Below are positions 44,722 through 57,018 of a stretch of 64,000 nucleotides of DNA, piece after piece (position 1 is the first letter of the stretch; every line of letters begins with the position of its first letter). A program made the position numbers and the translations under genes. A model generated the notes under the pieces. It saw only the letters and a list, made by a program, of their open reading frames with translations. It did no database searches and was not told the origin of the DNA. The stretch is from Plantago ovata (Eukaryota > Streptophyta > Magnoliopsida > Lamiales > Plantaginaceae), in the NCBI GenBank assembly GCA_028274465.1, contig CM051458.1:14337566-14401565 (forward strand), in the 5' to 3' direction.

Positions 44722-47700
44722 TCAGGCCCGTCGAACCGTTGTCCTGTGAGGCTTCGGGGCTGAATCAAGTCAAAAAGAAAATTACAAGTTATAAAAAAAG
44801 AAAAAAAGAGAAGAAGCAAATAATGCAACTTGTGCAATTTTCAGAAGCAAGAATTGTTCCACAGAGATGGATATTAAGACTGTAAACATCTAAAAACAGC
44901 TATGCCCGTGATTATAGTTACAGAAATGGCATTATGATATAGCTGAATATATTGAGCACCTGAAGTTATGTTTTCAAGAAAAACATTAAACATCATATAT
45001 TGATTCAATTTTGACTTTGGATTCCAGATTTATGCAGGAGCCTAAGATCTCTACTTTGCCATATGACTATAGAGAGGAGTCCAAATTCCTAAATATCAAC
45101 CTCACGTAGTAGCTTTCGGCCAAAATATGAACTCTTTTGGTAACCTTCAAACAGTTGACTTTCATACTAATACCAGTTAACTTGAATTAAGAATGCATTG
45201 TATGCATTTTCATTTGACTTTAGATAGTTATCAATTTTCAAAGCAGGTTTGGCCTACAACGAATTTTCCTACCATTGGGATTGCCTTGCTCATAGAAGCT
45301 TCGTAGCAGATCAATAGCTTCGGCAGCCATTATACCCCCGGTGCACTTACCTCTTTTGGGAACTCCACCACTGTAATCAACAAGAATAAAAATAATAAGT
45401 GGGGGAAAAATGGGAAGCTAAAGGTCAAGGAGTTTTCACTAGGACTTGTAAGATAGATGAAAATGACAGAAACCAGCCATTATACATGATCAAAGGGCTA
45501 AACAACAAATATTTATTGATAGACAAAGTTCGTAGGTAGCAAACCAAGTACTTATTCCATTTACAATGTTATTGCAGTTTACACACAAGACCTTCTTTTA
45601 AAAGGACATATGATACATAGATAAAGGACAATGTAAATATTAAAAGTGAGGACACTCAGTAGAAAAGGTGAATGTATTAAAGTCTAAGAAGCACGGAAAC
45701 GGAAACGTAAAAATTCAAAATAGTTGGATACGGAAACGTGTAGGAAACGTTTGATTTTTTAATATTTTTTTGAATATATTTTTGAATATATTTTATATGT
45801 AAATTAAAATTTATAAATTTATAATGAGCAAATAAGTATTAAGTAAGTAAATAAGATAAATATTAAGATAAATGGTTTAATTACATCAAACAATAAACAT
45901 AAGTAAAAAGAAAAACAAATTAAGAGCCCAAATAAATAATAAGGAAGGTAATGATCACAGGAGAATAAAAATAACCATATATAATAACTTATATATAATA
46001 ACTTGGTCAACAGGAACAGCACACATTCACACAAACATTAGCATTTAGCAATGAAGAAACGTTTTTTTAACGTTTTTCCGTTTTTCCGTTTCACCGTCAG
46101 ATATGTATTTCAATTTTCTTATTTTTTAACTAGAACAAAAAAAAAAAAACAGTAGTGTCAGCTGAGAATCAAACCCTGTAAGCTTCCCAGGGCAACTTGT
46201 ATGCAGGGACAATATGGATCCACAACCTCCAAATTTATCATTTCCACAACCATAATATACTTCTTTTATGCCTGGAAGAGTACCATGTGATCACCACTCA
46301 GAGTTAAACGAACCAATAATACTAGCACATCATACACGAATAAATTTGTTTGGCTCATACCAATTATAGACAAAGCTGCTGCGCACATTATACATGGCTC
46401 ACAGGTAACATATAGACTAACACATGAAAATTTCAAAGCCATTTCTTCGCTTGTTACTCCCTGTTTCCGCCACTGCTCGAGTAGTACATCAATTGCTTCC
46501 ATCTCTTCATGTCGAGTGGCCTGTAGTGAAATAAGTTGGATATAATAAATGAGGGAAAGTGGAGGTAAAAATAAATAATGCAATGCATCCAATAAATTAT
46601 CCAAAGGTTTTGACTTTGTTACTAGGCTTTGTATCTTAGATTGAATATAACATGAAAAAAATAACATAGGATATTGGCAATGATGTGGCCCCAGCAACAG
46701 GAAACTAGAACATTCACTTGAAGAAGGCCAACCATAGAGGAACAGGAAAACATCAATCAATTCAAGTTCCAAGTTTCCCGTAGATTGTTGATAGAAGTAC
46801 CAAAAAAGTGTGGCTTTCGTGGTACCATAGAACCACTACTTCTCAACTTCATGTGCAAAATATTTCCTGCGGACTTTTTTAATATATGGCCTCTAAAGAA
46901 AATGAGAGCAGATTGGATTTTATTCGGAATTACACCCGTTTGAACATTGGCGCTGGTTACTCAAGGTAGAGGCAACCATGCATGTTGGGGAGATGAGGAC
47001 CAAAAGTTTTCAAGTGCTTCACCGTCTGTTGCTTGGACATGTGTGATATCTGTGTGTCAACTTGAGGGGTAGTTTGAAAACATGAGATATGGATAGTATG
47101 AATGTCATGAAGTGTGAATTAGCACAATGCACACTTGCTAATGAACAGTATATGCATTAATTAGTAGATATCCTTGTGTGATTAACAATTGACTAAAATG
47201 CCTAGCACTTGTCTATCTATACTTATGTATTTTTGACAAGAATAATAAGAAAGACACAATGTAGTCCTTAGCTCTCTACCAATATTACAGACAGTTTCAA
47301 CCAAAAATGATGCTCTCATGTACTATTTTAAATCTCAAAACATCTGATAATAATTTGATTCTAAATAGGACTCATGATTGGTAGACTTGTCATGAATTTA
47401 ATATATACCTAGAGATCTCAGGAAATGATAAGCATGCACCATTCCTGCTTCAATGACCACATCTTTTCCCTAGGATTCAGTGAACAGCACAAACAACTCA
47501 ATGTTGATATTGTATACAATTTTGACTCTTTCAAATCTCCAGGAATCAGGATAGATTTATGTTCTAAGATGAACATTAATGGTTAAATAATGTAAAATTT
47601 GTCGATCCTCGACAGAATGTTGTAGTTAGTTGTCTAGTTGATTAGAGTGGTAATCCGTAGTTTCTAATTTGTTCCATAATTTGATAATATGATTATGGGG

Positions 47701-48869
47701 AGCACCAAATGCTTAGATAACCAACTTCCAACACAGTATAAATAATAGTATGAACCAATAGAAAACTACATAGGATCACTCTGCTAAAACATATCACCTT
47801 GTTTCCAGTTATCCCTAAGAAAGTCAATAGCTTCACAGAGGGGCCGCCTTAGATCTCATACATAAATAGTAAGGGCTGTACAAGTCCAAAACATCAGAAC
47901 TTAATCATTGTAACTCCAGTGCCTCCCTACCATTTCTGGTCTTAGAGATTTCATACAACTTCTATCAGACTTGTGAAGCTAAATGTCGAAATAAATTCTA
48001 TAGAAGAATCCTCTTAGTCCATGATAAAAACAAAAGAAAACTATTAAGAAGAACAGATGAAAACTAAATGTTGAAAGCATGAACAGGAAACACAGGATAA
48101 GCATGAAAAGGTTAAAGTTGAAAAACATGAGATACAAGTGCAAAATCAAAACAATATCATACATTTCTCGTCTCATTTGTTCGATTCCTCCCAGAGGCAA
48201 TGACCTTCTGATATTTGACAAATATGCAACTGACAATACAAACATAGTACTAATATGAGATGAGTAGCCCATAAATCTACTCAGAAAGAAAAACCTCATA
48301 CTTATCAACCAGTTGCAGCATTATTGGGTATTTATGTTTTTAAACAATTTAATCAAAGATTCGATTTAGATGATCAAGTTTTGCATAACAAGTGAACCTT
48401 TTAGATTATCTTTCGATATAACAAGTATCTTGCAAAACTCAAGAGGACTAATGAAGAAGAACGTTACCCCACCGGCACTTCAAGAGCATCCAGGGCAAGC
48501 TTTGCCTAGAAGAAGAAAAATACAGAGTATGTAAGTCTGTAGACACAAGTAATCTCAAATTTGAAGGTTAAAGTGAGCACAAGAGTACGCGAGAAAGAAA
48601 GTACTAGAATGAACAAAATTTCCATTCCAGTAAACTTGAACAATTTTTAGGTATCATTCCATTCCTGGTTTAGTTGTATGCATAGTGATTCATACATTCT
48701 CAATAAACTTGTAATCAGATAAGTCTTTAATCTAGTAAATAAAACTTAGTAATTTCCCAAGTAAGTTCATCTTCCTCAATCTATAAGGGAAGAACAGGAT
48801 TACCTGTTGAAGAGCAAGATTCATGAAGGCCTCATTTCCCATAATTTCTTTGTTAGAATGAGGCTCCAT
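44722..48869 (-). CDS. TAD2: tRNA-specific adenosine deaminase TAD2 (catalytic subunit)
   Basis: TAD2/ADAT2 pairs with TAD3 to convert adenosine 34 of tRNAs to inosine. Seven coding exons join in phase: 48869-48804, 48505-48468, 48229-48163, 46520-46361, 46271-46175, 45370-45273 and 44759-44722. All internal junctions have GT..AG borders. The product is 187 residues, close to the roughly 180 of plant TAD2. Landmarks are [35 protein letters not shown], the zinc site HEE (residues about 67-69) with PCIMC, then [20 protein letters not shown] and [19 protein letters not shown], ending [12 protein letters not shown]. The ATG directly follows an acceptor, and a non-coding first exon probably lies at about 49160-49250 (donor GTAACA). 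The usual active-site Ala is Glu here (HEE, not HAE), and EDG before KVIASG is KYQ. Function is therefore likely but unproven. Confidence 0.85.
45690..46110. repeat. possible insertion in a TAD2 intron with CGGAAACG/CGTTTCCG ends
   Basis: ACGGAAACGGAAACGTAAAA near 45694 and the opposed TTTTTAACGTTTTTCCGTTT near 46063 frame about 400 AT-rich bases in the intron between the 46175 and 45370 exons. This could be a small non-autonomous element. No target duplication was found. Confidence 0.3.
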
Positions 48870-49346
48870 CTGACATACACAGAAGCAACTCAGAAAAGTC
48901 AATTGAACTTCATAGATGCATTTCCACATAAAAATACACACACAGACACTCCCAAAACGCTTCACAAAAAGGTTCGATAAACAACTAAGTCCTTTGTTTT
49001 TTTTTAAGGCAACTTCATATGCAATAGAATAAATGCCCAACTCACAGCAGAACAATGTTTAAACCTCGTGGCAAGTCCAAGCAAAATTGAATGCTAAAAT
49101 ATATAGTAGTAAATCAATATAATAACGAAACTTAAGAAACACAAAATAGGGTTTGTTACCGAGAATAATTAAACAGAAGTGAGCTGAAACAGCTATGGCG
49201 ACCTCAGAATTGGGCAACGGAGATGATGATTGGTTCGTCTTCTTCGTTAAAACTTAAAACTAACTAATTTGAGCTGTTTATTGTGGATATAATCCGTGCA
49301 CTAAAACTAAGACTTACTAATGCGTGTTTAAGTCCAATCCAATACC

Positions 49347-49470
49347 CAGCCCAGTGTATGTATGTACGCCGCTCGAACGTCAATTAGATTTGGCGACTTA
49401 TCCGTTTACTGCCAGGCCCATCAAATGACATGGTTCCTACTTCCTAGGGCTTAAATAGGCCTAGCCCATT
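49347..49470 (-). promoter_or_regulatory. site II-type (TGGGCC/T) motifs upstream of TAD2
   Basis: On the coding strand of TAD2, three TGGGC(C/T)-type motifs lie about 100-220 bases upstream of the presumed first exon. They are seen here in reverse as CAGCCCA (49347), AGGCCCAT (49414) and AGCCCAT (49464). Site II motifs bind TCP factors and are common upstream of plant housekeeping and translation-related genes. The duplicate at 41723-42316 carries the same motifs. Confidence 0.45.
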
Positions 49471-49821
49471 TTGGAACCATGTGTATACTTCATTTCATCC
49501 CATTAAACATGCTTTACATGATGGAATGGAATAGTGTTTTTTCTTTTTTTTTTTTATACTACTCTGTATATTATTATGAAGATTGAAGGGCATGTAATAG
49601 TGTGTTGTATAAATGAATTAAATTCCCAAGTCCAAATCATATGCATTAAAATAATTGAAGGAAATTTATTGATTTCACCAAAAAGAAACTCAAAGGAAAT
49701 TTTGATTTTACTCTTTTTTTTTTCTCCTTGAAATTACTCAAATTAAATTATGTAAGGTCTAAAGAATATGAAATAGGTCGATTGATTGCCTTACTTGCCT
49801 CGACGAAGTAAAGCTTTACCC

Positions 49822-50778
49822 CTGAACCAGGTACCTGAGTGTCACGGTTCTGTTTTGCTTTGGTTGCTATGTCCACGACCTTTTCCTCCTTCCAGTAGGC
49901 GAGCCAAAATGGCCAGTCAGGCGCAGCAATACCTTGTGGCTTTCCCTTAGTATTCTGATCTCTCTTCCAAAGGCAAACACTACCTTTATAGCGATTTGCT
50001 GCAACCACACAGAATCGATCGTACAAGACCTGTTTCATACCTGTAGGGATGCTGTAGTATTTCTACACAAACAATCAAGCAATACAATTATCATATAGAA
50101 CAATTGAAAACACATAGTAATAGGCAATGCCCCAAACAAGAAATATACAACACCACATGTAGCTTACATCCAATCTGACTAAACTTGTGTAAAAACAATT
50201 ATAATAGGCAATGCCCCAAATATGTCAACATTCATGCAATATAATCATACATGTAAGTAACAGGCAATGCCCCAAGTATAGTATTTGTGCAAACCTCAAG
50301 CTCAGTGAAGTGTTCCCTCTTCAGCTGCTCAGGAACTTTCTTCCATTTGAACGCTCCCTTGGCCACCTTTCTCCTGATGATCTTACCGATAATGCCAGAA
50401 GTATTCTTTGGCCAAAGTCTGCCAAGTAATTCAATAAAACATTAAAGGGGCGTAAAGTATAGAAAATGCAATGTCTTACATAAAATAGAATGAAATACAA
50501 GGCAGTGAGACAATAAAAGTATACTTGTTATGCCCAAGTAGCTCAAGTGTGGGTAAGACTCCAGTAGGAGGTGGTGGCAACTCATCATAATCATCGCTAA
50601 TGTCATCCAGATGGTCACTATCATCTCCATGAACCTCAGTCCCAGAATGGTGATCTGAAAGGTCTGTCTCCGGAACTTGTGAACTCGATGGGGTGTCATG
50701 TGCAGCTGAGTTTGACATCGGACTACCTGTATCTGATGAATATGCAAGTCTGAATCTCTCCTTATGCGGGCGCGGCAT
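49822..50778 (-). pseudogene. TNPA-like accessory transposase gene of CACTA, 3' end missing
   Basis: TNPA-type proteins bind subterminal repeats of CACTA elements. The ATG region reads MPRPHKERFRLAYSSDTGSP, then Ser/Asp-rich sequence to ELLGHNK. The next exon (about 50421-50297) gives LWPKNTSGIIGKIIRRKVAK and FKWKKVPEQLKREHFTELE. A third exon (about 50061-49822) gives YYSIPTGMKQVLYDRFCVVA and APDWPFWLAYWKEEKVVDIA, the typical plant transposase (Ptta/En/Spm) region with its W..WL.YW signature. The sequence breaks off at 49822, so the C-terminal coiled-coil part is lost. Confidence 0.75.
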
Positions 50779-50906
50779 CTGAAAAGAAGAAATGAAACAT
50801 TAATAAAACAAGTAACAAATTGAGCAATAAGTATATATAAAACAGTACACATAAGAATCATAAATGATTGTGTAATCACAATGGTATGTAAAACCTATAA
50901 ACTAAC

Positions 50907-51302
50907 TTACGCACCCTCAGTATCACTATTTTGCAATAGGTCAACGTACACATTTTCATGTAACACAATATCTTCATCATGAGCAACTAAAGGATCAAGG
51001 TTGGCTTCTGGTTCAACAATATCTTCTTGAAATGAATTGGTAATTGAATGGTCTTTCTTACACTCCACATGAGCTCGTGGTTTGATTATCATCGTTGCCA
51101 ACCATGCTGCTTTGTCACGTTTCAGACTTGGATATGGACAATAAGTAACTTGCTGAGCTTGTGTGGACAAAATGAACGGTTCGTACTTCTTGTACATTTT
51201 CTTAGTGTTCACGTCAACAAATCGGTTAACCCCATCCACAAACGAATCTTGAAGCTCACTATCTACAAAACGGCGGTACATCCAAGTACGATCCAAATTC
51301 AT
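50907..51302 (-). pseudogene. TNPD deletion derivative: N-terminus fused to DUF4216 end
   Basis: The frame begins MNLDRTWMYRRFVDSELQDSF, the start of the transposase-associated domain of CACTA TNPD proteins. After about 30 residues it passes straight into KKMYKKYEPFILSTQAQQVT, which matches the DUF4216-type C-terminal part (compare KKKYKKYEPFVLASQATQAV in the element at 54504). The whole TNP2 catalytic region, more than 600 residues in related proteins, is absent while the frame stays open for 131 codons. This is the pattern of defective elements that can be mobilised only in trans. Confidence 0.75.
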
Positions 51303-52281
51303 TTGAAACTATATATCCTGTTTTCAACATACCATGTCACTTGCAAAATAGTATTATCACTCTAGGCAATGCCCCAAATCTACTTATGGAATCTTAATTA
51401 TATAGGCAATGCCCCAAGCTACACTTAACTAACTTAATAATTTGAAGAGAGATGGGATCACAATACACATGTATAGGAAATATAGCAGTTTAAGATGAAT
51501 CTATTTTCATTCATTCCATATCCATATGATTTATGATGTCTTAATTAGCATATTAGATCAACGACAATGTGAAAGACCAAATTCAAGATAAACTTACCTT
51601 CAAGTATAGAGGAAAGTGGAGATATAATATTGACTATGCAGCAGTATAACCGAGTCTGAAAAGAAAAAAAAAAACATATTAAATTATTAAATAGAGCGAA
51701 TAGAAATTTTGTTATTATGTTTTTTTGTTAAATACTAAAACATAGTATACATTCAAAATAGTATTAAACATACTAAGACATACCATCATCATCATATATC
51801 AAAATCCAAAACTATACAGCAGTACTATATCCAAATTCGCTTCAATCTCCTCTGTTTTTTTCTTAATCTTTTTTTTCAGATTTCCATCTCCTCTGACTAA
51901 CATTCTACTGAATTATCATTAAAAATTTCAAAACTAAAAAAAACATAGTATTTAAAAAAAAATTGATGCACTCAAAAAAAAAAAATCCCCAAAAGTTAGG
52001 GTTAGGATTAAATTACCTTGATTATTGATTATTGATTGATTGAGAAAGATAAAGAGAGGGGAGATAACAGTGACGAATCGAGGAGGTCGACGTCATGGTT
52101 GTGACTGGTCGTGGTGAAGGTGGTGTCGCGGTGGAGCGGTCATGGTGGTGGGTGTTTGGGAGAGGAGAAAGAGACTGGAGGTGGAGGTGCGACTGGAGAT
52201 GGAGGTGGTGGCACCGACTGGAGGTGGTGGTGGAGTCTGGAGGAGCGTCAGCGTGATGGTGGAGTCTGGACTGTCGGTCGA
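51303..52281. other. leader and unassigned sequence right of the deleted CACTA
   Basis: 51303-51420 still carries two copies of the AGGCAATGCCCCAA motif and is probably the element's leader or first intron. From 51600 on there is AT-rich sequence with A/T runs. At 52080-52275 a GGTGGTGG-rich low-complexity block creates artefactual frames on both strands. No terminal inverted repeat was found. Confidence 0.4.
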
Positions 52282-54503
52282 TTTTTTTTTTTTTTGGAAG
52301 AAGCAAAATATATTAATAATAGAAAAGAGTACAAGAACAACAAAAAAAACAAGTGCATAAGTAATGCACACCACCCTCAATTCCGGGAACCTACCCAAAC
52401 TATATAGAGTATAAAAGGATGTTCAACCCCCAAATCGTTAAGGCCGTATCATAATCTAACCACCTCATTCGTCTAGTATATCATCTTATGAGCAAGATGC
52501 CAAGAGTAAAAAGGGTGACGAATCGCCAAGCAACTCTAGTTAGGTCCAACAAAGTGAGATATATTTCGTTGCAAATTTAGGGAACTTAGCACGAACACGA
52601 AAGATGATGCACTTTATTGGGATACCAACCTTTCACAAACCACGCAATGACACATGATATCCCCTATATGCATGGGTATGAACCCAAAAGAAGACGACCA
52701 CAACAAGTAATACTAGCCAGAGACCTACAACCTTCCCACACCTAAACAACTAGAAGGAAAAAAGAGGCTAAAAGCGCCCCAAAATCCCTAGCAACCTGCA
52801 CTTCTTTACTGCCAACACATGAGAGGATATAAAAGCCAATCCCTCAGCTTATAACCCTTTTTAATTCTCCCTTTCGCCCTTGTCCAATTCCAAAGATTGA
52901 ACTGGATTTTTTCAACAACCTCTGGAGCCGGTGAAGAAATATTCTTGAAGATCATATTATTTCTTGAATTCCATAATCCCCACACCGTTACCTGGGTGAT
53001 TGCCGCCGCAAGATCATCCTTTATCTCCCTACTATCAAGCCAACAACACTCCAGTAACTCCATAATAGAAGAAACCGGCCTCAAAGACGCGCCCAACCAG
53101 AACGCAATCCTGGCCCAAACAGAAACAGCAAAAGTACAAGTACGGAACAAATGATCCGTACACTCCTCTTCACAAGAACAGAATTTACAAAGGATACTTA
53201 ACTCAGCATGTATAATACTCCTTTTTCGCAGATTAGCCAAAGTCGGTAGGCGATCCCACGCAATTTTCCATACCAAGCCATTCACTTTCAACGGTACTAC
53301 ATTCAACCAGATTCTCTTTTTCCAGTTCACTTGTGAGGCAGGGAGGACGCTTCCATGAACAGCGATAAAAGCTTCCAGCTGAGTGTTGTACCCATTTTTT
53401 ACAGAATACGCACCAGACCTATCACCACACCAAAACCAAGCACAATCTGAAGATAAAGATAAACGATCAGAATTAGTTACCAAGAGAGATAAATCAGCAA
53501 CTAATAAATCTTCCCAAGGGGAGAGATCCCAATACCAATCCCAAACAACACCATCTCTTAACCTATCAGACACGACACAATCTTTAAATTTTTCCAACGC
53601 ATAAAGCCTAGGAAACAACTCTTTAAGTAACAACCCTTTACCTAACCACGGATCAACCCAAAACCTAGTAGTCCTTCCCAAACTCACATTTTTACAAACA
53701 TTATTAAAAAACCAAGGAGAAGAAGCCACTTTTGTCACAAGATTTTTCCACCAAAGTGACCACCACGACCTACAAGACTTACCCTCCCTAACCCTCAACA
53801 AGTTATCCCAAATATTCCCATACTTTGAAAAAAGAACACTCACCCAAAGTGAATTTGAATTCCGAAGCAATCCCCAAACCCATTTACCTAATAAAGACAA
53901 ATTGAATAAATGAAGATTTTTTACCCCTAACCCTCCCAACTCTTTGGAAACACAAACACTATCCCATTTAACCCAAGCAACCTTTTTACCCCCCCTCCAC
54001 CGACCCCCCCCCCCCCAAAGAAAGTGACGTTGAAGAGAAGTAAGGTCATGTATTATAGAACTGGGAGCCAAAAAGAGAGAAAGGTAGTAAAGGGGTAATG
54101 CTCCAAGAATCGATTTTAGTAGGACAATTCTTCCACCAAACGAAAGGACTTTATTAGACCACTTCCCCAATCTCTTCTCCAATTTTTCTACCACCACCTT
54201 CCACATTTTGGTACCACTTTCCTTTTTTCCAATCGGCAATCCCAAATAACGAAAGGGAAGACCTTCAATTTTACACCCAAGAAAAGAGGCCCAACTTATC
54301 AAAGTACTCTCCTCCACACCACACCCAATTAGGCTACTTTTGTTGAAGTTGATTTTCAGCCCCGAAACACCCTCAAAGCATCTCAAAATACTTTTTAGAG
54401 TAAAGATATTATCTTGAAGAGCTTCACCAAAAAATATAGTATCATCGGCGAATTGCAAATGAGAAATCTCCACCTTATTCCTCCCGACTTTATAAGGCGA
54501 ATA
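52282..54503 (-). mobile_element. L1-type LINE fragment with poly-A tail
   Basis: On the minus strand the element ends in a poly-A run (seen as T at 52282-52295). Its 5' side is interrupted at 54503 by the CACTA end. Only the later part of ORF2 remains. It is not closely related to the LINE at 33850 by protein sequence. Confidence 0.8.
52806..54503 (-). pseudogene. LINE ORF2 C-terminal part (reverse transcriptase end and zinc domain)
   Basis: The open frame runs about 565 codons without a break. It contains VEISHLQFADDTIFFGEALQ (the FADD catalytic motif), LRCFEGVSGLKINFNKSSL, GLPFRYLGLPIG, GRIVLLKSILGALPLYYLSL and the C-terminal zinc-type segment RLPTLANLRKRSII with CKFCSCEEECTDHLFRTC, closing at 52806. 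The endonuclease and front half of the polymerase are missing. The reading frame extends a few codons into the CACTA terminus at 54504, but those codons are not LINE sequence. Confidence 0.85.
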
Positions 54504-54825
54504 CACTACAAGAAACACTATATTTATTGACTGATGGTATCCGTCGGTAATAGGGCACCGATCCGTCAGTAAGCCCTTACCGACGGATCGTTCCTCCCTT
54601 ACTGACGGATAAATAGCCCGTAGCTATTTTATCCGTCGATAAACCCATTACCAACGGTTATTATCCGTCGCTAACTTTAGCGACGGATAATACCGACGGA
54701 CTGACGAATAAGGGCGTTGACCAGCCCTTGATGTTTACCGACGGATAAATTTATCCGTCGGTGAAGACCGGTTCACTTAGTCAACCCGTCTTGGCCGACG
54801 GATAAATTTATCCGTCGGTATTTTT
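54504..54825. repeat. CACTA terminal and subterminal repeats (GACGGAT)
   Basis: About twelve GACGGAT or ATCCGTC units lie within 320 bases. Several form head-to-head pairs such as GACGGATAAATTTATCCGTC (about 54739 and 54799). These are the presumed binding sites of the TNPA-like protein. A related array is at 15265. Confidence 0.8.
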
Positions 54826-55041
54826 TTTTAATTTATTTATTATTTTTCTTAATAATTATACAACAACCTGTTTATCGGGAATAAATATAAATTTACATAC
54901 TAAAAATTAAAAATCATTAAAATTAAATTGAAAATAAAATTCAATAAAATTCGATTCTTCAAAATAGAAAAACGTTTACTACAAATGTAAATGTGAAAGT
55001 TATACAATAGTACTACAAATGCCCAACTAAAATGACAAAAT

Positions 55042-56947
55042 CTAAGAACGACGACCACTAGAACCACGACCACTGGAACTCGAAGGAGCATGAGAACTGC
55101 CTTGCAAACCCGCACTCCCCGCCGTACCAGGGCTCCCCTCCCCGGTCTGAAACACAGCTCCCTCTGCGAACGGGTCTATGCCAATGGGATGCTTCTCCAG
55201 CAGCTGCTTCAGCACCCAGTTCTGCGTCTCCACCTGACACAAGTAATGATCGATGTAGTTAAGAATATGAATGATAGATGCAAGCAATGTAAATGAGCAT
55301 ACAAGTGGTTATACATCTACATGACATATCAACATAATCTTAGCATACAAGTGAATATACCTGAGACACAAGTGTGTTCTGAATGGTCATAATCCTAGCA
55401 TTCTCGGCCCTAAGTGCTGCCATCTCCTCAGCCAATCGAGAATCTGAGCTGGAGGTAGAACCGGATGAGCGCTGAAATGATTCAGCTGCAAGAGAACGTC
55501 CCAAGTTCCCTAAGCCATAGACCGACCACTTAGGGCCAGGAGGGTTCACCTCGAGGAAGGCAGCGTTCTCTTCCTCCGTCGTAAGTTCGTCACCCTTCTC
55601 TTGCATCTTAACCAGGTACAAAGCCTCAACGTCGTCCTACAAGCAGTTAAGCAATACATGAGTTGATATATTACAATACATATACAAACTTTTTAAAAAG
55701 AAATACAGTACAAGTAACTCGAACTACTCATTTATGTACTTACATTCAGTTTCTGGGCTTTCTTGCATGTCCACTTGTCGTTCTTGCAACTTGGCATTTT
55801 TCACCATGGTCAAGTACGACTCACATCCTTGTCCAGTGAGCCTCTGTTCATTTTGCAAAGTAATAAGTGTCAGTGTTTACAATAAAATTGAAAGAATATT
55901 GGAAGTGACTGGAGTAAAGCACAAGTTAACTTACTGCATTGAGGTCACGAGTGGCCTGAGACTATGTGCTGAGATGGTGCGTCGAATAGTCCTCGTCATC
56001 ATCGGAGCTGCTTCTGTCCGCCCGTGCTCGATTCCTCTTGTTCTGTTCTGCTAGGTCCTCGGCATCCTGTGTCTTCCAGTAAGCCAACCACAGAGGCCAC
56101 TCGCTGTCGTGGATGAATCTAGGCTTCACTCGAGGAGACTCCTTAAAGTCGTGGACCTTGTCTCGGTAACAACGAGTACCAACAGTGTTGAAAACAAACC
56201 AAAGATCCTTCAATAGCACGTTTGGCAAGTAATAGTGTTTCTAACCACCAAAACAACCAAAGGTCACAATTTAGAACGACACAACAATCAATACAACAAG
56301 AACAAGATTAACATAAGCACAATGGTGACTAACATATCACCCAAATATAGTGGCTAACATACCACTCACATTGCCTAACATACCACTCACGTAAATTTAG
56401 AATAAAAATAAAACAATGTTTACTAAACATTTAAGATTGTTACAATACCCGCAGCTCATCGAAGTAGAAGCCAATGACATGGTCAGGCAGCCTTGACCAC
56501 TTCTCCCCACCACGGTCCTCAGTTGGTACTGGAGCGATGAACTTCTGGGTGATGATGTCACCGATCTTCGAATGGGCAGAGGCAGGGTAAAACCTATTAT
56601 GATTGTTAAATACAAATAAGAATGAATAAGCATAATAAAGTATACGTAATATGTCACAAGTTAAACAATAAACTAAACAGCAGAAAGTGTACTTACGCAG
56701 CTTTCCCGTTAGGGAACAGAACAGGCTTCCCCTTATACATGGCACCCAGGACCGGCGTCACGTATGGGCAACCATCATCAGGTAGGTTCGCAAATGGGTC
56801 AAACTTAGCCTTCTTCTTCCTGTTTGACGATGAGGAGCTACTCCCCTCCGAGAATCCAATGATGGGTGGAACTACACCCTGCTCGTACCCTGGGGCTCCA
56901 GGAACTCGTAACTCGGGTGGAATGTAGTTGCACCTAGGTTTCGGCAT
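55042..56947 (-). CDS. TNPA-like CACTA accessory transposase, multi-exon
   Basis: The likely start is ATG at 56947 (MPKPRCNYIPPELRVPGAPG). Exon 1 runs to 56697 (donor GTAAGT) and contains FSEGSSSSSSNRKKKAKFDP. Exon 2 (56593-56449) gives FYPASAHSKIGDIITQKFIA and WSRLPDHVIGFYFDELR. Exon 3 (from about 56240) gives LLKDLWFVFNTVGTRCYRDK and SEWPLWLAYWKTQDAEDLAE, the plant transposase Ptta/En/Spm signature. Later exons (about 55900-55740, 55620-55365, 55235-55042) give a Gln/Glu-rich coiled-coil part (SDSRLAEEMAALRAENARIM) and a Gly/Ser-rich end closing at 55042. No break was seen in the pieces I joined, but some exon borders are approximate. Confidence 0.65.
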
Positions 56948-57018
56948 CTGCAAATAAAACAATATCAAGGTTAGTATAATGATATGAAATATGCACGTAC
57001 AATATAAAGCATTATCAA

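Larger units (their letters stand above)
49822..51302 (-). mobile_element. internally deleted CACTA/EnSpm coding region
   Basis: Read leftward, the shortened TNPD-like frame (51302-50907) is followed by TNPA-like exons (50778-49822). Element ends are not visible: the left side stops exactly where TAD2 upstream homology begins (49821), and the right side fades into unassigned sequence before the LINE poly-A at 52282. Introns and leader carry five copies of a 14-base motif. It is related to, but clearly diverged from, the CACTA at 54504. Confidence 0.75.

Noticed and set aside
48732..49055. 107-codon minus-strand frame as an independent protein
   Set aside because: Only the part from the ATG at 48869 to 48804 is a TAD2 exon; the rest is intron read-through.
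52022..52407. His/Ser/Pro-rich and Gly/Val-rich frames on both strands
   Set aside because: Low-complexity GGTGG sequence; no domain and no supporting exon structure.
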